From Gammaproteobacteria bacterium (GTDB lineage Bacteria > Pseudomonadota > Gammaproteobacteria > UBA9339): a stretch of DNA of 64,000 nucleotides. Shown here piece by piece: positions 24,028-33,589 of the stretch. The notes under the pieces were generated by a model. The model saw nothing but the letters and a program-made list of their open reading frames with translations. It was not told where the DNA came from and did no database searches. The stretch lies in contig JAMCWR010000001.1 of assembly GCA_023480665.1 (NCBI GenBank), positions 1 to 64,000 of the forward strand, in the 5' to 3' direction. The position numbers and the translations under genes are program-made. How positions within the stretch are numbered: the stretch's first letter is position 1; each line of letters starts with the position of its first letter.

Positions 24028-26694
24028 ATGAAAAAACTTTCGTGGATTTTTCTTTTTCTCATTAGCATCTTTATTTTTGATACCGCTTATGCCAATGCTT
24101 ATAATTTTACAAAGTATGTAATTAATTCTACTGGCGCGGAATCACACCAAGTTGATGTCTGGGATGCAAAGATTGTTACTGATGTAGCAAATTGTCCTAA
24201 TGGTAATGCATGTATCTTTGTAGCCGCAAGATATGAAAATTCAACGCTTGAAGGCACCAGGTTTTATGCCACGCAAGTAAACGAACTATATAACGCAACT
24301 GTAAATTGGACGGCATGTAACTTATTAAATAATGCTACACCACCACCAATAGCTTCAAGGCTTAGTATAAATTTAGATTCAAATGATACCCATGTGTATT
24401 CACCAACTGTAAATACCACTATACGCATGAATTTTAGTACTTGTGCTAGCCAATCTAATTTTACCTTGGATAATACTACTGGGCATGATATTGCATTTTT
24501 TGATGCAGGAGTAAATGAACCAACTCGTCCTGATAAATTTTATATTAAAAGAGAAAATATCACTGGCGGTACCAATGATACTTTATATATAAGTACAAAT
24601 AGTTCTGGAAGTTATAGCTGGGTTCCCGTGCAGCCTGAAGTAAATCTCACCATGAATGATATTTCAGGTGTAACTACCCCAACCACGAATAATTCCAGAT
24701 TTTATTTAGCTACAAATAGCGGTATATTTAAATGCGATAACTCAATTCACAATTGCAGTTTTTCAGATACAGTTAACTGGACTAATGTTTCAAACCTTAC
24801 CAATATTACTAACATATATGCTACTTATTTATCAGATGACGTTGTTTTTGCTGCAAGAAAAACTGATGGTTTATATGTGAGCTTCAATGGTGGGTCAACT
24901 TGGGTAACTCATTATAACAATTCTACCGTTGCGAATTGGTCTGGCGATTTTATTACTGGTATCGATGTCGAAGGAACCAAAGTATATATTTCGTCATTTC
25001 AATCAAACCTTACTAAAAATAGTAACTTCTTAGAAAACTTTGAAAAAACCATAAAAGACTGCAAACATTCGAACAAATATTTGTTAAATAGTATTAGTAA
25101 GGGCGGGGTTTCAGTTGGCAGTATTAGTGGTAGCAATATTTCTTGGACAACATACCTAAATAATGGCAGTAACTTTTTTGGGAATGGTGTTTTGGGGATA
25201 CATGTTGTTGGTAATAATCTTACAATTGCATCATATGGCGCAACCTGCAATACAGGTGGCCTTGTTATCGGGACGCCAATTGTGTCGATTGAACCTGAGA
25301 GCACAACGAATGCCAATTCGCATTTAATGACAAAACCAATTTTAATTACAAACAATCTTTTAGATAATATTAATATAACTAATTTTAGTGTGACTCTTGA
25401 TTCTGCATTAGTAAAGAATTGTAACCCAGGCGCAGGTTGTTATTATAATTCCACCTGTACCAATATGACATTAAACAGTAGTGCATCTTGTTATGTTTAT
25501 ATTGAAGCCAATCAAAGCACCGGCCTAACTTACAACAACACTTCAAATGCTACCGTAACATTTAATTACAATACAACTGGTAGTGGCACAATTCTAAGTG
25601 CAAATAAAACACTAAAAGTGCATTACGATAATTCATTATATTTAGGTGGTTATTTTACACAAGTAAATGACTCCGCGGAAAATTGTCTTGTTAGATGGAC
25701 TGGGACTGCTGGCGTTATTGGTGGTTGGGCGTTTGATTTTCATACAGAGATTACAAATGCTTCGTCCAGCCCTGCTCTTGTACGAACTTTGGCATTATAC
25801 CAGGGAGATCTGGTTGCGGGCGGAGACTTTAAGGTTAATACCACTACATCTGTTGCAAACAATATTTCAAGATGGAACGGCGCCACTTGGTTTGATGTGG
25901 GTAATGGAACTGATAATATTGTATGGACGCTTGCGGTTAATGGTACAGAGTTATTTGTTGGTGGAACATTTTCTAATGTGATTCAGACCGATGGGAAAGG
26001 TTTGCTTGTGAATTATACTGCGAAATGGGATGGCACAAGCTGGAGTGCATTAGGAAGCGGAACAGATGGTTCAGTTTATAAGCTTTTATTTGCAGGAGAT
26101 AGTTTATATGCTGGTGGAGCTTTTAATTCTCCGGCAGCTAATATCTCAAGATGGAATAGTACTTCTGGATGGAGCACAATTGGTGCTTCTGGCGCAAACA
26201 AGCCTGTTTATTCATTAGCGTTTAACGGAACAGACTTATATGCAGGTGGCACCTTTACTTCAATTAGTGGGGTCAATGTAACCCGCATTGCAAAATGGGA
26301 TGGGGCTGCGTGGAGTAACTTTAGCTCTAATGATATTGGGGTTGGTGGCGCTGGTGTTAGAGCAATAGCATTCAATGGCACTGACATGTATGTTGGTGGT
26401 GGTTTTATTGCCGCCGGTGGTGTTACAGCAAGTTCATTAGCAAAATGGAATGGTACAAGTTGGGATAATTTATCTGGTGGAATTAATTCTGGCTTTGTAT
26501 TCTCATTTGTGAAGGATGGTACAGATATGTATGTTGGGGGTCAATTTACTGCAGTAGGTGGCGTAACCGCCTATAATATATCAATACTTAATACTTCTAC
26601 TTATGGTTGGAGTAATTTAAGCAATAGCGGTACTGGCCCGAATAATTATGTATCGTCGACATTGATTGCCCCATCAATAACAATTACTGAGTAG
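24028..26694 (+). CDS. secreted Asn/Thr-rich protein with propeller-like repeats, paralogue 2
   Basis: 888 residues, signal peptide with likely cleavage after AYA (about residue 22). Clear paralogue of the protein at 20016: both share INSTGAxxHQxDV, RYEN, ACNLLNN and a KGGVSxGxIS stretch in the middle. The C-terminal third holds about seven repeats: SLYLGGYFTQVN, ELFVGGTFSNVI, SLYAGGAFNSPA, DLYAGGTFTSIS, DMYVGGGFIAAG, DMYVGGQFTAVG and one weaker. Sequons N-x-S/T number about sixty by eye, far more than S/T-x-N. A rho-independent terminator follows directly. Probably a tandem duplication that left fmt between the copies. Function unknown. Confidence 0.75.
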   Translation: MKKLSWIFLFLISIFIFDTAYANAYNFTKYVINSTGAESHQVDVWDAKIVTDVANCPNGNACIFVAARYENSTLEGTRFYATQVNELYNATVNWTACNLLNNATPPPIASRLSINLDSNDTHVYSPTVNTTIRMNFSTCASQSNFTLDNTTGHDIAFFDAGVNEPTRPDKFYIKRENITGGTNDTLYISTNSSGSYSWVPVQPEVNLTMNDISGVTTPTTNNSRFYLATNSGIFKCDNSIHNCSFSDTVNWTNVSNLTNITNIYATYLSDDVVFAARKTDGLYVSFNGGSTWVTHYNNSTVANWSGDFITGIDVEGTKVYISSFQSNLTKNSNFLENFEKTIKDCKHSNKYLLNSISKGGVSVGSISGSNISWTTYLNNGSNFFGNGVLGIHVVGNNLTIASYGATCNTGGLVIGTPIVSIEPESTTNANSHLMTKPILITNNLLDNINITNFSVTLDSALVKNCNPGAGCYYNSTCTNMTLNSSASCYVYIEANQSTGLTYNNTSNATVTFNYNTTGSGTILSANKTLKVHYDNSLYLGGYFTQVNDSAENCLVRWTGTAGVIGGWAFDFHTEITNASSSPALVRTLALYQGDLVAGGDFKVNTTTSVANNISRWNGATWFDVGNGTDNIVWTLAVNGTELFVGGTFSNVIQTDGKGLLVNYTAKWDGTSWSALGSGTDGSVYKLLFAGDSLYAGGAFNSPAANISRWNSTSGWSTIGASGANKPVYSLAFNGTDLYAGGTFTSISGVNVTRIAKWDGAAWSNFSSNDIGVGGAGVRAIAFNGTDMYVGGGFIAAGGVTASSLAKWNGTSWDNLSGGINSGFVFSFVKDGTDMYVGGQFTAVGGVTAYNISILNTSTYGWSNLSNSGTGPNNYVSSTLIAPSITITE

Positions 26695-26703
26695 GTTTTT
26701 TAT

Positions 26704-26740
26704 AAACAAAGGCGCATTCATTCCCAATGCGCCTTTGTTT
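26704..26740. terminator. bidirectional rho-independent terminator
   Basis: Perfect 15-bp stem AAACAAAGGCGCATT (26704-26718) with AATGCGCCTTTGTTT (26726-26740), loop CATTCCC, T-run on the plus strand and A-run for the minus strand. It ends transcripts of the second secreted protein gene and of uvrD. Confidence 0.9.
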
Positions 26741-26742
26741 TT

Positions 26743-28905
26743 TTAAGTAAATTTTGCAAAAAGTGGAGAGAGCCACTTATATCCAAAGCGTGCAAATTTG
26801 ATCTGCACCAAAAAGCCATCGCCGTGGCCTTCAAAATTTGTGACCACGCCTTCACCAAAAACTTCATGGTTAACTTTTTGCCCAAGTTTAAAACCACCCG
26901 CACTTGCTTCAGAACAAGTTGGTGTGTGATAAATTTTAAATGTTGAGGACTTTTCTGGAGTTTCTGGAATGTCAAAATTGAGATCATCAACCTCGAGCAG
27001 ATCGCGCGGAATTTCTTGGAGAAAACGCGAAGGACGTCGGTAATTAGTTGTGCCATGCATTAATCTTGATTTAGCATTTAATAACCAGAGCTTTTGCATT
27101 GCACGCGTCATACCAACATAACACAAGCGACGTTCCTCCTCGAGCTCGCTTTCGCTTCCCATCGACATGATATGTGGAAACAAACCTTCTTCCATGCCGC
27201 ATAAAAAAACCAGAGGAAATTCGAGGCCTTTTGCAGAATGTAGGGTCATTAATTGTACACATGCCGTGTTATTCTCAGCAAGCATTTCACGTGATTCAAG
27301 CGCAGTATGCGCCAAAAAAGCATTAAGCATTTCTTGGTTATCTTCTGCAGTAATATTTTGTGAAAATTGTTTAGTCGCTGTTATAAGTTCATCTAAATTT
27401 TCGAGGCGAGTTAGCTGGCGCTCTGATGGATCTTTTGCGTAATGCATGCGTAGATTACTTGCATTTATAATGTAATTGATTAATTCAGGCAAATTTTGCA
27501 GAGAAATTTGTTCTTTTGCTTGGATAAGTATTTGCATAAAAGCACAGATGGCATTTTTTGCACGAGGTGCAAGTAAGTTTTCTTGCACCATGATTTTGCT
27601 TGCTTGCCACATTGAGCAATGGTTATTCCGCGCATAATTTCGAATTAATAAAAGAGTAGCTTCACCGATGCCGCGTGTTGGAATGTTAATTACTCTTTCA
27701 TATGCCGCGTCATCTTCATGATTTGCGATCAGGCGTAAATATGCAAGCGCATCTTTAATTTCTGCGCGTTCAAAAAACCTTAAACCCCCATAAATCTGAT
27801 AGGGTATATTTGCTAGAAGTAATTGTTCTTCAATATTACGGGATTGCGCGTTTGAGCGGTACAAGACTGCAATTTCATTTGCGCTATGGCCAGCATCAAG
27901 CCAGCCCCGAGCTTTTTCTGCGATATATTTTGCTTCTTCAGTTTCGTTGTATGCAGTGTATAAGCCAATTAGCTCACCTTTTGCGCCAGTGGTCCATAAA
28001 TTTTTTCCAAGACGATTATGGTTATTGGCAATAACAGCATTTGCTGCAGTTAAAATATTGGCAGTAGAACGATAGTTTTGTTCTAAGCGAATAATTTCAA
28101 TATTCGGGTAATCATGCTTTAAATTATGCATATTTGCAGTATTTGCGCCGCGCCAGCTGTAAATTGATTGATCATCATCACCAACAACTGTCAGATTTGC
28201 ATTATTTTTTGCGAGGATTTTAACCCACGAATATTGTAGGGTGTTGGTATCTTGAAATTCATCTATTAAAATATTTTGAAAACGTGCGCGATAACTGGTG
28301 AGAATTGTTTGGTTGTTTTCAAATAACTCATATGAGCGCAATAATAATTCCCCAAAATCAACCAGCGCGCTTTGATTGCAAATTTCTTCATATTGTTGAT
28401 ACACTTTTAGTAAAGTGGCATTGATAGTATTGTTTAATTGTGCCACGCGGAGGCCCTGGTCTTTGCATGAATTAATAACTGTTTGCGATTGCTTTGGTGG
28501 CCATTTCTCTTGATCTAAGCCCAGAGTTTTATGGATGCGTTTTATTAAACGCAATTGATCATCAGCGTCAATGATTTGAAAATTTTGTTTGAGATTCGCT
28601 TCGGCAAAATGTTGGCGAAGTAGACGATGCGCTAACCCATGAAACGTACCAACCCACATGTGTTGCAAGGGAATTTGCAGCATGCTTTCTAGGCGTGAGC
28701 GCATTTCATTTGCTGCTTTATTTGTAAATGTTACCGCGAGAATATTATATGGATTGGCACCATTTTGTAATAGCCAGGCAATTTTATGCACCAGGACGCG
28801 AGTTTTGCCACTGCCAGCCCCTGCTAATACCAATAGATTTTTTTGGCTTGAGCAGACCGCTTTTTGTTGTGCATCATTAAGTTGTTCAAGAAGCAATGTT
28901 GACAT
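26743..28905 (-). CDS. uvrD: DNA helicase II UvrD
   Basis: 720 residues, the same length as E. coli UvrD. SF1A 3'-5' helicase in nucleotide excision and mismatch repair. Motif I LAGAGSGKTRVLVHKI, motif Ia VTFTNKAANEMR, motif II LIDEFQDTN, motif III VVGDDDQSIYSWRGA, motif IV LEQNYRS, motif V TLHSAKGLEFPLVF, motif VI EERRLCYVGMTRAM. The C-terminal YKLGQRVRH-like element is present as FKLGQKVNHEVFGEGVV. Motif wording (WVGTFHGLAHRLLR) fits UvrD rather than Rep. It is monocistronic, ending at the shared terminator. Confidence 0.95.
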   Translation of the reverse strand: MSTLLLEQLNDAQQKAVCSSQKNLLVLAGAGSGKTRVLVHKIAWLLQNGANPYNILAVTFTNKAANEMRSRLESMLQIPLQHMWVGTFHGLAHRLLRQHFAEANLKQNFQIIDADDQLRLIKRIHKTLGLDQEKWPPKQSQTVINSCKDQGLRVAQLNNTINATLLKVYQQYEEICNQSALVDFGELLLRSYELFENNQTILTSYRARFQNILIDEFQDTNTLQYSWVKILAKNNANLTVVGDDDQSIYSWRGANTANMHNLKHDYPNIEIIRLEQNYRSTANILTAANAVIANNHNRLGKNLWTTGAKGELIGLYTAYNETEEAKYIAEKARGWLDAGHSANEIAVLYRSNAQSRNIEEQLLLANIPYQIYGGLRFFERAEIKDALAYLRLIANHEDDAAYERVINIPTRGIGEATLLLIRNYARNNHCSMWQASKIMVQENLLAPRAKNAICAFMQILIQAKEQISLQNLPELINYIINASNLRMHYAKDPSERQLTRLENLDELITATKQFSQNITAEDNQEMLNAFLAHTALESREMLAENNTACVQLMTLHSAKGLEFPLVFLCGMEEGLFPHIMSMGSESELEEERRLCYVGMTRAMQKLWLLNAKSRLMHGTTNYRRPSRFLQEIPRDLLEVDDLNFDIPETPEKSSTFKIYHTPTCSEASAGGFKLGQKVNHEVFGEGVVTNFEGHGDGFLVQIKFARFGYKWLSPLFAKFT

Positions 28906-29017
28906 TGTTAAATTTTTTCAACAATTAATGGATAGGTTAGATCAAGCACGAGCTTTTTCTTTTTCGCGCAGACCCATCTTTAAACCATGAATAATACGAT
29001 ATTTACAAATTCAAACC

Positions 29018-29689
29018 TTACCAAAATCTTTTCCAGATGCGTACAATTGGTGCAGCACTGACAATTTTTACATCATAAAGAAATGGTGGGTTTGCAACGG
29101 TGTGAGGGTTAATACTAAAAAGATTAAAATTTTCTGCACCATTACCTTGCGCAATTTTGCGGCAAATAATTTGATTATCTGCTGTTTCAATAATGCAATT
29201 TTTTCCAATAGCTTTTGTAAGATCGCTGCCATAGAGGCGTTTCCCACCAACACCATCACCAGAAGTAAACAGCGGTTCCATGCTATCATCAAAAATAGTC
29301 AAGGTAATAGAATTTGGGATTTTATTACAAAACAGTGAAATTTCGTCAGTAATTGAAGCCTCAGATTCTAACGAAGATGAATTATTTAAACTATTCGTTA
29401 GTTCTTGGTTACAGAAGCGCGCATCAATAAAATGCGGAGGTAAACCCACCCCGTACATTAGCCACATAAATGAAACGTTAATGCCTTCCTGCAACATTGC
29501 GCTAAGAATTTTTTTTGCGCCCTTTGCGCTCAAGCCTTCGCTTTTTGCGCATTCCCAATATTTTATTGTTGAAATACCGATGTCATATTTATCGGCTAAT
29601 TGATTTAGGGTTAGGCCAGACATTCTTCTGAGAAGTCTAAGTCTTTTACCTCGAGCTTTTGGTGAAGATAGATTTCCGTCATCTTGCAT
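29018..29689 (-). CDS. XRE/S24-type repressor-like transcriptional regulator
   Basis: 223 residues from ATG 29689 (AAAGG eight bases upstream); a TTG at 29752 would add 21 residues. An N-terminal helix-turn-helix of the XRE type is seen in SGLTLNQLADKYDIGISTIKYW. The C-terminal part has an S24/LexA-like pattern with a serine in FDDSMEPLFTSGDG and a lysine further on in ICRKIAQG, the spacing expected of the Ser-Lys dyad. Such regulators often control prophage or stress genes, but no phage genes lie nearby. It diverges from the ABC transporter operon and may regulate it; that is inference. Confidence 0.8.
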   Translation of the reverse strand: MQDDGNLSSPKARGKRLRLLRRMSGLTLNQLADKYDIGISTIKYWECAKSEGLSAKGAKKILSAMLQEGINVSFMWLMYGVGLPPHFIDARFCNQELTNSLNNSSSLESEASITDEISLFCNKIPNSITLTIFDDSMEPLFTSGDGVGGKRLYGSDLTKAIGKNCIIETADNQIICRKIAQGNGAENFNLFSINPHTVANPPFLYDVKIVSAAPIVRIWKRFW

Positions 29690-29842
29690 ATTTTTTACCT
29701 TTATTTTTGTTTCCTCGGGTAGTAGTTTAATTTTTTCTGCATAATTGAGCAATTGTTTTTAGCATTATTAAAAACTAAAATACTGATGCTATTCTAACGA
29801 GTTATAATTAAACTTCAAATGCATCAAGACAAAATTTTTCTA

Positions 29843-29871
29843 TTGTTCAGATTTTTTAAAGCGAGTATGAT
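29843..29871 (+). promoter_or_regulatory. sigma-70 promoter for ABC transporter operon
   Basis: TTGTTC, exactly 17 bases, TATGAT, 43 bases before the ATG at 29915. Confidence 0.55.
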
Positions 29872-29914
29872 TTCAACTTAAATTGCCAATTTTAAATTTA
29901 ACGGTTTGTTTTTT

Positions 29915-31663
29915 ATGGCTTTTTTCCGAGAACCTGCATATACAAAGAACGAAGTTACCACTTGGGCGATCCCAAATTATTGGGATGCAATTGCTTTGGT
30001 GCTAGTTTTTGCATTAATTGTGATGCTTGCTTGGAGCGCAAAACAGATGACCGCCACCTATCATGTTGGCGAAGCAATACCGTTATCGCTAGCCCCATCA
30101 AACTTACCAGCTTATGCATTTCGCACAGTTTTACGCATGTTTATCGCGTTATTATGCTCGCTTATTTTCACATTTATTTTTGGTACTTGGGCGGCAAAAA
30201 ATAAACATGCAGAGCGCTTAATTATTCCAATCATTGATATTTTACAATCGGTGCCGATTCTAAGTTTTTTATCAATTTCAGTAACAGGTTTTATTTTACT
30301 GTTTCCAAATAGCATGTTTGGTCCAGAGTGTGCTTCGATTTTTGTAATTTTTACTTCGCAAGTTTGGAATATGACCTTAAGTTTTTATCAAGGAGTAAAA
30401 ACTGTTCCAAATGATTTAGAAGAGGCGGCAAATATTTTTCGACTATCAGCTTGGCAACGTTTTTGGCGAATCGAAGTACCATTTTCGATGCAAGGGTTAT
30501 TATGGAATATGATGATGTCGATGTCTGGCAGTTGGTTTTTTGTAACTGCATCAGAAGCGATCTCGGTTGCAAATCAAAACATTACTTTGCCGGGGATTGG
30601 TTCTTATATTGCACTTGCGATTGAGCAGGCAAATTCTACAGCAATTATCTACGCAATTATTGCTATGTTAATAGTTATTTTTTTATATGATCAATTATTA
30701 TTTCGGCCGCTTGTATATTGGATTGAAAGGTTTAAAGAAGAACAAGATGAAGATGTAGAGTCGTCACGAGCATGGATTGTATCGTTGTTTCAACAAACTA
30801 AATTATTGAGGCGATCTAGCGCGCTATTTTCTGCGTTTGGAAATATATTCATTAATTTGTCAATTTTTAATTGGCGTAGTACTGTTGAAATAGCGAAAAA
30901 ATCTTCGCGGCGTTTTCGCATTAGTCCGGTTGTGGTTTATTATGTTGCAGTTGCTGCTGTTTTTATATTTGCTTTTTTTGCTGTGGGGAAGTTTATTTTT
31001 TCAAAAGTGGATTTTGCTGAAATTGAACACGCATTTTTACTTGGGATTTTTACTGGAATTCGAGTAATGGTTTTGATCGGTATTTCATCATTAATTTGGG
31101 TACCAGTTGGGGTTTGGGTCGGGCTTAGACCGCGGATTGCTACCAAGGTGCAACCCATTGTCCAATTTTTAGCGGCATTCCCAGCAAATTTACTATTTCC
31201 AATTGTAGCCATGCTAGTAGTTAAATGGTGCTTAAATGTTGAGATTTGGGTTGCGCCATTAATGGTGCTTGGCACGCAGTGGTATATTTTATTTAATGTT
31301 ATTGCAGGTGCAAGTGCATTACCAAAAGAACTAAAGCTGGCTGCGGCAAATTTTCGAGTGAGGGGTTGGCTATGGTGGCGGCGCTTAGTTTTACCTGGGA
31401 TTGCGCCATATTTTATTACGGGGGCAATTACAGCTGCGGGCGGTGCTTGGAACGCTAGTATTGTTGCCGAGGTTATTAATTGGGGCGCAGTTAAACTACG
31501 CGCTACTGGCCTTGGCGCTTATATTGCCGAGCATACTGCTAGAGGTGATTTTCAAAGAATTGCTTTAGGTACGATTGTTATGTGTTTATTAGTGTTTATT
31601 GTGAATCGACTTGTATGGCGGCCATTATATAATTTGGCTGTAGAGAGATTTAAACTTGATTAG
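29915..31663 (+). CDS. ABC transporter permease with two fused BPD_transp_1 domains
   Basis: 582 residues from ATG 29915 (a TTG at 29906 is less likely). Two permease units in one chain, each with the coupling-helix EAA motif: DLEEAANIFRLSAWQRFWRI near residue 170 and LKLAAANFRVRGWLWWRRLV near 480. About ten or more membrane segments. Related to permeases of nitrate/sulfonate/bicarbonate-type importers. The ATPase gene follows ten bases after the stop. No periplasmic binding protein gene is next to it, so the substrate is unknown. Confidence 0.88.
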   Translation: MAFFREPAYTKNEVTTWAIPNYWDAIALVLVFALIVMLAWSAKQMTATYHVGEAIPLSLAPSNLPAYAFRTVLRMFIALLCSLIFTFIFGTWAAKNKHAERLIIPIIDILQSVPILSFLSISVTGFILLFPNSMFGPECASIFVIFTSQVWNMTLSFYQGVKTVPNDLEEAANIFRLSAWQRFWRIEVPFSMQGLLWNMMMSMSGSWFFVTASEAISVANQNITLPGIGSYIALAIEQANSTAIIYAIIAMLIVIFLYDQLLFRPLVYWIERFKEEQDEDVESSRAWIVSLFQQTKLLRRSSALFSAFGNIFINLSIFNWRSTVEIAKKSSRRFRISPVVVYYVAVAAVFIFAFFAVGKFIFSKVDFAEIEHAFLLGIFTGIRVMVLIGISSLIWVPVGVWVGLRPRIATKVQPIVQFLAAFPANLLFPIVAMLVVKWCLNVEIWVAPLMVLGTQWYILFNVIAGASALPKELKLAAANFRVRGWLWWRRLVLPGIAPYFITGAITAAGGAWNASIVAEVINWGAVKLRATGLGAYIAEHTARGDFQRIALGTIVMCLLVFIVNRLVWRPLYNLAVERFKLD

Positions 31664-31673
31664 AGTAGAAAAT

Positions 31674-32978
31674 ATGGCTACCACACAACAACAAATTATT
31701 CAGGTAAAAAATGTCAAAAAGTCATTCAAAAAAGATAATCGACAAGATTTATTGGTATTGGATGAGGTAAATCTTGAACTATTTGAAGGCGAAATTGTGG
31801 CGTTGCTTGGGAAGTCTGGTTCTGGGAAATCAACCTTATTGAGAATTATTGCTGGTTTGATTAAACCATCTGCTGGTAAAGTTTGTTATCGTGGGAAACA
31901 AATTGCTGGCCCTGTGCAAGGTTTGGCGATGGTGTTTCAAAGCTTCGCATTGATGCCTTGGTTAACAGTTTTGCAAAATGTTGAATTAGGTCTTGAGGCA
32001 CAGGGTATCTCTAGAGAAGAGCGTCGTAGCCGTGCTGTGCAAACAATTGATATCGTAGGTTTGGATGGTTTTGAATCTGCTTATCCAAAAGAACTATCTG
32101 GCGGTATGCGGCAGCGCGTTGGTTTTGCTCGTGCTTTGGTGGTTGACCCAGAAGTGTTATTAATGGACGAACCTTTTTCAGCATTAGATGTATTAACTGC
32201 GGAAAACTTACGCAGCGATTTATTAGATTTGTGGCAATCGAAAAAAACTAAAATAAAAAATATTTTACTTGTTACTCATAATATCGATGAAGCGGCTTTT
32301 TTAGCGGATCGGATTATTGTTTTTGGCAGCAACCCCGGCAATGTGCGCACCGAATTAAAGGTTGAGATTCCACATCCACGTGATGATCAAGATCCAAAAT
32401 ATCGGTTGTTGATTGATAACATTTATACTTTTATGACAACTTCGGCGGTTGATGTTGGTGCAGCGTATCGTTATAAAACTATTGGCCTTGGTTATCGCTT
32501 ACCTAATGTGCAAATTTCTGAAATCACAGGGTTGGTTGATATGTTGCATGAACCTATCTACCAGGATAAAAAAGTTGATTTACCGCTTATCGCTGATGAA
32601 TTACATTTGAATGTTGACGATTTATTTCCAATCACTGAATCTTTAGAAATATTACGATTTGCTCAGGTTTCAAAGGGTGATATTGAATTAAATGCGATGG
32701 GCAAAGCATTTGCTGATGCTGATATTCTTGAGCGGAAAAAGATTTTTGCGCATCACCTTTTAAGCTACGTGCCATTAGCGCGTTATATTCGGCGTATCTT
32801 AGACGAACGCCCGGAACACCATGCATCTGAAGAGCGTTTTTTAAGCGAGCTTGAAGATTACTTGAGCGAAGACGCTGCAAATGAAGTATTAAAAGTGGTT
32901 ATTGAATGGGGTCGCTACGCCGAAATCTTCGCCTACGATTTTAATACCGGAAAACTCAGTCTTGAAAACCCGAATTAA
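31674..32978 (+). CDS. ABC transporter ATPase with C-terminal AAA-associated domain
   Basis: 434 residues from ATG 31674. Nucleotide-binding domain with Walker A ALLGKSGSGKSTLLRI, Q-loop VFQSFALMPW, signature LSGGMRQRVGFARAL, Walker B VLLMDEPFSALD and H-loop LVTHNIDEAAFLADR, resembling nitrate/sulfonate importers. After residue 265 an extra roughly 160-residue domain (AAA-associated C-terminal type) follows, rich in acidic helices, probably regulatory. Its stop overlaps that of sodB on the other strand. Confidence 0.9.
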   Translation: MATTQQQIIQVKNVKKSFKKDNRQDLLVLDEVNLELFEGEIVALLGKSGSGKSTLLRIIAGLIKPSAGKVCYRGKQIAGPVQGLAMVFQSFALMPWLTVLQNVELGLEAQGISREERRSRAVQTIDIVGLDGFESAYPKELSGGMRQRVGFARALVVDPEVLLMDEPFSALDVLTAENLRSDLLDLWQSKKTKIKNILLVTHNIDEAAFLADRIIVFGSNPGNVRTELKVEIPHPRDDQDPKYRLLIDNIYTFMTTSAVDVGAAYRYKTIGLGYRLPNVQISEITGLVDMLHEPIYQDKKVDLPLIADELHLNVDDLFPITESLEILRFAQVSKGDIELNAMGKAFADADILERKKIFAHHLLSYVPLARYIRRILDERPEHHASEERFLSELEDYLSEDAANEVLKVVIEWGRYAEIFAYDFNTGKLSLENPN

Positions 32979-33550
32979 AAATTTTGGCTGACGAAATCCC
33001 AATTTACGATGTGCCAAAATGCTTCGATATATTTAGCGCGAGCATTGCGATAATCTATATAATAAGCATGTTCCCACACGTCGCAAGTTAAAAGTGGTTT
33101 CTGGTTTTTTGTCAGGGGGTTGTCAGCATTGCTGGTGCTAACAATTGATAAAAAATTATTCGGATCTTTTACTAACCAGACCCAGCCAGATCCAAACAAA
33201 CCTACCGCGGCTTTAGTAAATGCCTCTTTAAATTTTTCCAGCGAACCAAATGTTTTATTAATTGCGCTTGCAAATTGCTCTGACAATTGTTCGCCATTAC
33301 TTTTGTGTAAACAATTCCAATAAAAAGTATGGTTCCAAATTTGTGCAGCATTGTTAAAAATCGGACCTTTTGCTGATTTAATAATGTCGGGCAATGTCAA
33401 AAATTCAAATTCAGTTTTTTGAATTAGTTGATTTAGATTATTCACGTAAGCTTGATGATGCTTTCCATAATGAAAATCAATCGTTTCTGCTGAAATATAT
33501 GGCGCTAATGCATCTTTTGCAAATGGTAATTGTATTAGTTCAAATGGCAT
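32975..33550 (-). CDS. sodB: iron superoxide dismutase
   Basis: 191 residues from the ATG at 33548-33550, chosen because AAGGAGG precedes it at ideal distance. Converts superoxide to H2O2 and O2 in the cytosol. Metal ligands are His27 (FHYGKHH), His74 (IWNHTFYWNC), Asp157 and His161 (CDVWEHAYYIDYRNA). The Gln in NNAAQ before the second ligand helix and close similarity to E. coli SodB indicate the Fe form. Single gene directly downstream of prs but with its own ribosome site. Confidence 0.96.
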   Translation of the reverse strand: MPFELIQLPFAKDALAPYISAETIDFHYGKHHQAYVNNLNQLIQKTEFEFLTLPDIIKSAKGPIFNNAAQIWNHTFYWNCLHKSNGEQLSEQFASAINKTFGSLEKFKEAFTKAAVGLFGSGWVWLVKDPNNFLSIVSTSNADNPLTKNQKPLLTCDVWEHAYYIDYRNARAKYIEAFWHIVNWDFVSQNF

Positions 33551-33589
33551 ATGGACCTCCTTGGAATTTTGATTTTTAAAATGCAACTT

